Positions 15,080 to 19,396 of a DNA stretch of 19,396 nt are shown here, piece after piece (positions within the stretch are counted from its first letter, which is position 1; every line of letters begins with the position of its first letter). Made by a program: the position numbers and the translations under genes. Origin of the DNA: an uncultured Streptococcus sp. (lineage in GTDB: Bacteria > Bacillota > Bacilli > Lactobacillales > Streptococcaceae). Where the stretch lies: positions 1-19,396 of the forward strand of contig CABREZ010000010.1 of NCBI GenBank assembly GCA_902470035.1, given 5' to 3'. Under the pieces are notes generated by a model. That model was not told the origin of the DNA and did no database searches. It was given only the letters and a program-made list of their open reading frames with translations.

Positions 15080-16693
15080 TTATGCTCTAGTCAATTGCAC
15101 ACAAAAAGCATCCCAAGGTTCCAATACTTTTGTCTGTTTGACCTGCTCTACATTGGTATTGCTAATGAGGATCTCCTGATAGTCTTCCTCCAGTTCAAAG
15201 CTCTGGACTTGACTAGACAAATTGACCACAATCAAATAGCGTTGATTCCCATCTACTCGTTGGTAGGCAAAGACCTGATCAGTTGTATCCACTAGCTCAA
15301 AGTCTGCCGAGATCAACCAGTCTTGCTCCTTACGGAGGGCAACTAATTGTTGGTAGGTATAAAAAATGGATGAAGGATCAGCCAAAGCCGCTTCTACATT
15401 GATTTCCTGATAGTTTGGATTGACAGCTAGCCATGGGCGACCGGTTGTAAAACCAGCCTGTGGCAGCTTGGACCACTGCATAGGGGTTCGAGCATTGTCC
15501 CGGCCAATATGTCGGATCTGGTCCATAATGGTGTCTAGCTCCACTCCCTTTTCTAAGCTTTCCTTGGCGTAGTTAATAGATTCAATATCTTCGATTTCGT
15601 CCAGACTCTTAAAAGGATAGTTGGTCATGCCAATCTCTTCTCCCTGGTAGATATAAGGCGTTCCTCTCATCAAATGAAGAAGAATGGCTAGGGCCTTAGC
15701 GGACTTCACCCGATAGGCTTGGTCATCTCCCCAGGCAGAAACAATCCGAGGGAGGTCATGGTTGTTCCAAAAGAGAGAGTTCCAACCTTCGTCCATGCCC
15801 AGCTCCGTCTGCCACTTGTTAAAGATTTCTTTCAACTTAGGAACATTGAGCTTCTTCGCATAGTGCCATTTGGGCTGGCCTTCCTGGAAGAGAAGCCCGA
15901 TGTGTTCAAATTGAAAGACCATTGATAATTCTTCATTATCAGGACCAGAGTATTGCTTGGCAATCTCAGGTGTCGCTCCCCAGGTCTCCCCGACCGTTAA
16001 CAAATCCTTATCCCCGAAAGTCGCTCGATTCATTTCTTTCAGATAAGGGTGGAGCATGGGACCATTGGCTACGATCTTCTGATCAGGAATTTTCCCAATC
16101 ATGTCGATGACATCCATTCGAAAACCACCGATCCCCTTGTCGATCCAAAAGTTCATCATGTCATAAATCTTCTGCCGAAGTGTCTCATTTTCCCAATTCA
16201 GGTCCGGTTGCTTCTTACTAAAGAAGTGCAAATAATACTGCTGGGAAGCTGGATCAAATTCCCAAGCTGACCCACTGAAGGTAGAGACAAGATCATTAGG
16301 TTGGTCCCTCCAAATATAGTAGTCTCGCTCTGGACTGTTTGGATTTTCCTTGGCCTCGATGAACCAGGCATGCTCATCAGACGTATGGTTAACCACCAAA
16401 TCCATGATGATTTTAATACCGCGCTTTTGCCCCTCCGCAATCAATGTTTCCATATCCTCCATGGATCCAAAGATAGAAGCAATATCCTCGTAATCGGAAA
16501 TATCATAGCCATTATCATCCATAGGGCTTTGGTAGACAGGGGACAGCCAAATAGCTGTAATGCCTAACTTCTCCAAATAATCCAGCTTACTGATAATCCC
16601 CTTGAGGTCACCGATTCCATCCCCATTGCTATCTAAAAAGCTCTTGGGATAGATTTGATAAATCACGGCATCATGCCACCATTTTTTCTTCAT
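15080..16693 (-). CDS. dexB: Glucan 1,6-alpha-glucosidase (dextran glucosidase)
   Basis: This 537-residue cytosolic GH13 enzyme releases glucose from the non-reducing end of isomaltooligosaccharides and dextran fragments. Features are the calcium-loop pattern DSNGDGIGD at 21-29, DLVVNHTSDEH at 98-108, the nucleophile Asp194 in GGFRMDVIDMIGK, the acid/base Glu236 in TVGETWGATPE, and the stabiliser Asp313 in WNNHDLPR. These numbers agree with the S. mutans dextran glucosidase, and the whole sequence resembles pneumococcal DexB. There is no signal peptide. AAAGGAGA upstream supports the ATG at 16693. It has its own promoter and terminator and is not next to sugar-transport genes here. Activity on related alpha-1,6 or alpha-1,4 substrates cannot be excluded. 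Confidence 0.93.
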   Translation of the reverse strand: MKKKWWHDAVIYQIYPKSFLDSNGDGIGDLKGIISKLDYLEKLGITAIWLSPVYQSPMDDNGYDISDYEDIASIFGSMEDMETLIAEGQKRGIKIIMDLVVNHTSDEHAWFIEAKENPNSPERDYYIWRDQPNDLVSTFSGSAWEFDPASQQYYLHFFSKKQPDLNWENETLRQKIYDMMNFWIDKGIGGFRMDVIDMIGKIPDQKIVANGPMLHPYLKEMNRATFGDKDLLTVGETWGATPEIAKQYSGPDNEELSMVFQFEHIGLLFQEGQPKWHYAKKLNVPKLKEIFNKWQTELGMDEGWNSLFWNNHDLPRIVSAWGDDQAYRVKSAKALAILLHLMRGTPYIYQGEEIGMTNYPFKSLDEIEDIESINYAKESLEKGVELDTIMDQIRHIGRDNARTPMQWSKLPQAGFTTGRPWLAVNPNYQEINVEAALADPSSIFYTYQQLVALRKEQDWLISADFELVDTTDQVFAYQRVDGNQRYLIVVNLSSQVQSFELEEDYQEILISNTNVEQVKQTKVLEPWDAFCVQLTRA

Positions 16694-16730
16694 GCGCTTC
16701 TCCTTTTTGATTTCACTTGTAATCCCTTAC

Positions 16731-16759
16731 ATCATAACCAAACTGGAAAAGAATTGCAA
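16731..16759 (-). promoter_or_regulatory. dexB promoter
   Basis: On the minus strand, TTGCAA (16759-16754) and TATGAT (16736-16731) have 17-bp spacing, about 40 nt before the ATG. Confidence 0.8.
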
Positions 16760-16790
16760 CCCTCAGCTGACCTATCTGTCTCCCTTAAAA

Positions 16791-16819
16791 TAAAAAAAGA
16801 AGTCTCTCTAGAGAACTTC
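16791..16819 (-). terminator. Terminator overlapping the acyltransferase stop codon
   Basis: The hairpin at 16799-16819 (GAAGT/ACTTC outer pairs, TCTCTAGAGA inner palindrome, one bulged base) includes the TAG stop (16810-16808) and the last three codons. On the minus strand it is followed by seven T's. Confidence 0.75.
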
Positions 16820-17848
16820 CTTTTCAAGACTTCTATTCTTCTTTTCTTTTTGCCAAGAGTGATAAGAGAGCATGGCCAATCCAAAGAGATGACTTCCCAA
16901 CAAGGCCGTCACAAAAATCAACTTGCCCCTGTCTGGATAAGAAAGCGGAACATTGCTAAAGCCATAGCGAGCCCATTCGATAAAAATCGGATGCGAAAAG
17001 TAAAGCGCCATGCTCATCTGCTTTAAGTACTGCAAATCATAGCTTTTCAAAAAGGACGATCGCAGACAAGCATTAACCAAATAGACCGTCACAAAGGGAA
17101 GGAGCAAGTAAAAGTTCTTATCGATTCCTTCATGTTGAAAAATGATGATGCCTTCCATACAGAACAAGCCAAAGGCGAGAGATAGCTTTTGCCAACGGTG
17201 AACCCGAAAGCTTGGTGAATCAAAATGATCATACAGATAATAACCCATAAAGATAAAAATGGGCGTATAGAAGAGACCATTTCGCGCTGTGAAAAATAGG
17301 TTGCTATAGATCTGGTAGCCTTTTAGAAGACTCGTGGTGTCCAGATAAGCCGAATAGGTCTCAATCAAGCCCCAGCAATAGAGGAGCAAGGTGATCAAAC
17401 CTGCCCAAACCATGCCTAGGCGTTTGACCAATTGATTGACCAAAAGCAAGCCCAGCAGAAAAGCTGGGATATACCAGAGTTGGTAACACATCCCCAGATA
17501 GAGCAGAGCGATGAGGACGCCTGCTGGAAAGAGATAGACAGGGAGATGGAGACTAGAAAAAAAGACCCAGGCATAGGGAAGATAGACACAACTCCATAAT
17601 AAATAGGTTTTTACGATTTTGACCAGATAGGCCTTCATTTTCCTTGCATCCCTTAGTGATTGCTTGAGGAAAAAGCTAGCACAGACGATAAAAAATGGCA
17701 CCGCTAGCCGTCCAAGGATGCTCTTGAGTCCAAAATGCAGCGGTTCATAGGATGTTAAGCGACCACTATGCACCAAAATCACTGCAATCGCAAAGAGGTA
17801 TTGAAAAAGACTAATACTGGAAGTGTTATAGAGGGATTTCTTTTGCAT
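16808..17848 (-). CDS. Acyltransferase-3-like multi-pass membrane protein
   Basis: This 346-residue protein has about ten hydrophobic membrane segments. The first segment ends in AVILVHSGRL with His27 at the place of the conserved acyltransferase-3 histidine, and a late segment has SMALYFSHPIFIEW, also typical. The family moves acetyl or other acyl groups onto sugars or wall polymers across the membrane. Related domains occur in O-acetyltransferases and in VanT-like proteins. The usual Arg of the N-terminal 'LRG' motif is not obvious (SLFQYLFAIAV), so the assignment is at family level and the acceptor is unknown. AAGGAG lies 8 nt before the ATG. It has its own promoter and a terminator overlapping its 3' end. 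Confidence 0.75.
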   Translation of the reverse strand: MQKKSLYNTSSISLFQYLFAIAVILVHSGRLTSYEPLHFGLKSILGRLAVPFFIVCASFFLKQSLRDARKMKAYLVKIVKTYLLWSCVYLPYAWVFFSSLHLPVYLFPAGVLIALLYLGMCYQLWYIPAFLLGLLLVNQLVKRLGMVWAGLITLLLYCWGLIETYSAYLDTTSLLKGYQIYSNLFFTARNGLFYTPIFIFMGYYLYDHFDSPSFRVHRWQKLSLAFGLFCMEGIIIFQHEGIDKNFYLLLPFVTVYLVNACLRSSFLKSYDLQYLKQMSMALYFSHPIFIEWARYGFSNVPLSYPDRGKLIFVTALLGSHLFGLAMLSYHSWQKEKKNRSLEKEVL

Positions 17849-17883
17849 GTTCCTACTCCTTGCAAAATGCGGATTCTATGGTT

Positions 17884-17912
17884 ATTTTAGCATGAAAGAG
17901 AGGACCAAGCAA
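17884..17912 (-). promoter_or_regulatory. Promoter of the acyltransferase gene (extended -10)
   Basis: On the minus strand, TTGCTT (17912-17907) and TAAAAT (17889-17884) have 17-bp spacing, with TG one base before the -10. Confidence 0.75.
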
Positions 17913-17923
17913 GGAATCCTTGC
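17909..17923. promoter_or_regulatory. 15-bp palindrome between divergent promoters
   Basis: GCAAGGA-A-TCCTTGC is a perfect 7+1+7 dyad. It overlaps the -35 of the acyltransferase promoter and lies about 33 bp upstream of the pabB -10. It is a candidate operator; no regulator is recognised. Confidence 0.4.
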
Positions 17924-17952
17924 CTCCTTATCTACCTTTTTTCCTCTATTTT

Positions 17953-17961
17953 TGATATACT
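17953..17961 (+). promoter_or_regulatory. Extended -10 promoter of pabB
   Basis: TGATATACT (TG at 17953-17954, -10 TATACT at 17956-17961) has no clear -35 at 17 bp. The expected start, 6-7 nt downstream, coincides with the pabB ATG at 17968. Confidence 0.6.
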
Positions 17962-17967
17962 CAAAGC

Positions 17968-19396
17968 ATGCATAAACAAACAATTATTGATTTTAAAGAG
18001 CTTGGATTGAGACACCTTTTTACCGAGCCCATAAAGGAATTAAAAACCAGAGACATCGACCAAGTAGAGGCACTTCTTAAAGAATTGGAAACTTACCAGG
18101 AGGCTGGATTTTATGCCGTAGGCTATGTCAGCTATGAAGCCGCTCCTGCTTTTGAGAAAAAATTAGCCGTCCACCCAGCACCTCTCATGGGAGAGTATCT
18201 CCTCTATTTCACCATTCATGAGGAAGTCGAGACCCTTCCTTTCCCAGAGGACTACGAAGCTGTGGCTCTTCCAGCCAATTGGCAGGAAGAGGTCGAGGCT
18301 CCTGCTTATCAAAAAGCCATCGAGACCATCCAGCACCACATCCGCCAAGGGGATACCTATCAGGCCAACTACACCGTCCAGCTTTCTCAAGAGCTAGAGG
18401 AGGATCCTTTGGCCATCTACAATCGCTTGGTGGTAGAACAGAGGGCCCATTACAATGCCTTCATTCAGCACGATGATGTTGCCATTCTCTCCATCAGTCC
18501 AGAGCTCTTTTTTGAACAAGATGACAGGCTACTAATCACCCGCCCTATGAAGGGGACGACTCGTCGTGGGCTTACCAACCAAACAGATCTTCAAGAGGCT
18601 GCTTGGCTAGAAGCTGATCCCAAAAATCGGGCGGAAAACATGATGATTGTGGATCTCCTGCGCAATGACATGAATCGGATTTCGGAAATTGGAAGTGAGC
18701 AGGTGACCCGCCTCTGCCAAGTCGAGCAATACTCCACCGTTTGGCAGATGACGTCGACCATTGAAAGCCGCTTGCGACCCGAAGTCGATCTGGTCCAAGC
18801 CTTCCATGCCCTCTTCCCTTGTGGATCGATCACAGGCGCACCGAAGATTTCTACTATGGAAATCATCCAAAATACAGAGCTTGCTCCTCGTGGAGTCTAC
18901 TGTGGCACGATTGGGATCCTTCTTCCAAAAGGGAAACGGATTTTTAATGTGGCCATCCGGACCCTTCAAATGCAGGGAGATCAAGCCATCTATGGCGTGG
19001 GAGGAGGCATCACTTGGGACAGCAAATGGGAAGGTGAATACCAGGAAACCAAGCAAAAATCGGCTGTCCTTTACCGGCAAGAGCCTCGATTTGAGCTTTT
19101 GACGACCGGTCGCATCCATCAAGGAGAACTGACCTTCCTAGAGCAACACCTGACCCGTTTGAGAGAGGCCAGCCGCTACTTTGCCTATCCTTTTAATGAG
19201 CCAAAACTCCTGAACGAACTTCAAGAACAACTCGCTCATGTAGATCCTAGCCTTGACTACCGTTGTCGCATTGCCTTGCAGAGAAACGGAACCATCCAGC
19301 TGACGATCACCGAGCTAACAGACTTGCCAGCTAGCTATCTACAGGCCCAATTGACCGAACAAAAGCTTGATCTAGCAACTCCGTTTACCTATTTCA
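17968..19396 (+). CDS. pabB: Aminodeoxychorismate synthase component I fused to aminodeoxychorismate lyase (runs off right edge)
   Basis: The open frame from ATG 17968 continues to the window end (476 codons seen). Residues 1 to about 365 are the chorismate-binding PabB part: GDTYQANYT, PMKGT with Lys195 (the conserved active-site lysine of PabB), KNRAENMMIVDLLRNDMNRI, and CGSITGAPK (285-293). From about residue 370 (PRFELLTTGRI...) it turns into an aminotransferase class IV/PabC-like domain, as in other streptococcal fusions; the fold is cut off by the window. With a glutamine amidotransferase subunit it makes 4-amino-4-deoxychorismate, and PabC then releases p-aminobenzoate for folate. The N-terminus MHKQTIIDFK matches the family start. 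No Shine-Dalgarno precedes the ATG. Confidence 0.93.
   Translation, partial: MHKQTIIDFKELGLRHLFTEPIKELKTRDIDQVEALLKELETYQEAGFYAVGYVSYEAAPAFEKKLAVHPAPLMGEYLLYFTIHEEVETLPFPEDYEAVALPANWQEEVEAPAYQKAIETIQHHIRQGDTYQANYTVQLSQELEEDPLAIYNRLVVEQRAHYNAFIQHDDVAILSISPELFFEQDDRLLITRPMKGTTRRGLTNQTDLQEAAWLEADPKNRAENMMIVDLLRNDMNRISEIGSEQVTRLCQVEQYSTVWQMTSTIESRLRPEVDLVQAFHALFPCGSITGAPKISTMEIIQNTELAPRGVYCGTIGILLPKGKRIFNVAIRTLQMQGDQAIYGVGGGITWDSKWEGEYQETKQKSAVLYRQEPRFELLTTGRIHQGELTFLEQHLTRLREASRYFAYPFNEPKLLNELQEQLAHVDPSLDYRCRIALQRNGTIQLTITELTDLPASYLQAQLTEQKLDLATPFTYF

Noticed and set aside
18607..19122. 171-codon minus-strand frame inside pabB
   Set aside because: It is antisense to conserved chorismate-binding motifs, and the translation has no recognisable motif.

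Overview
The window reads as the chromosome of a viridans-type Streptococcus (mitis/sanguinis/parasanguinis-like). The S6 N-terminus, a 749-residue MetE, a DexB with the S. mutans-type active-site layout, an LPKTG subtilase with a YSIRK-like signal, a PabB-PabC fusion and strong AGGAGG ribosome sites with TTGnnn-17-TATAAT promoters all fit that genus. The species cannot be fixed from this sequence alone. I see no tRNA, rRNA, CRISPR array, IS element, prophage or plasmid module.

Layout. (1) 1-82: the 5' end of rpsF on the minus strand with its promoter. (2) 360-2689: a tightly overlapping plus-strand operon of a GT2-GtrA glycosyltransferase, an exported NAGPA-type phosphodiester glycosidase and a small membrane protein. 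It is preceded by a 44-bp dyad and closed by a bidirectional terminator. (3) 2757-7298, minus: a large cell-wall-anchored subtilisin-like protease with a strong promoter and a cre-like site just after the expected transcription start. (4) 7543-9927, minus: phosphoketolase xfp. (5) 10288-11259, plus: a two-TM protein of unknown function with its own promoter and terminator. (6) 11370-11503, minus: a decayed C-terminal fragment of hutI. (7) 11625-14812, minus: the metE-metF methionine operon, with a complex set of dyads upstream. (8) 15080-16693, minus: dexB. (9) 16808-17848, minus: an acyltransferase-3-like membrane protein. (10) 17968 to the right edge, plus: pabB-pabC fusion, open at the window end and apparently leaderless.

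How the genes work together. metE and metF form a pathway unit: MetF makes 5-methyl-THF and MetE uses it to methylate homocysteine. Para-aminobenzoate from PabBC feeds folate synthesis and so indirectly the same C1 pool. xfp and dexB serve carbohydrate catabolism. The GT2-GtrA/NAGPA/TM operon looks like an uncharacterised envelope-glycan module: it would make and flip a lipid-linked sugar and process a phosphodiester-linked sugar outside the cell. This operon is the closest thing here to an undescribed system, but its function is inferred from domains only. Most of the rest is ordinary streptococcal core genome, with interesting detail in the regulatory regions and the gene remnant.

Several coding starts differ from the longest possible open frame (subtilase, xfp, metF). 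In each case the ribosome-binding site decides the start.
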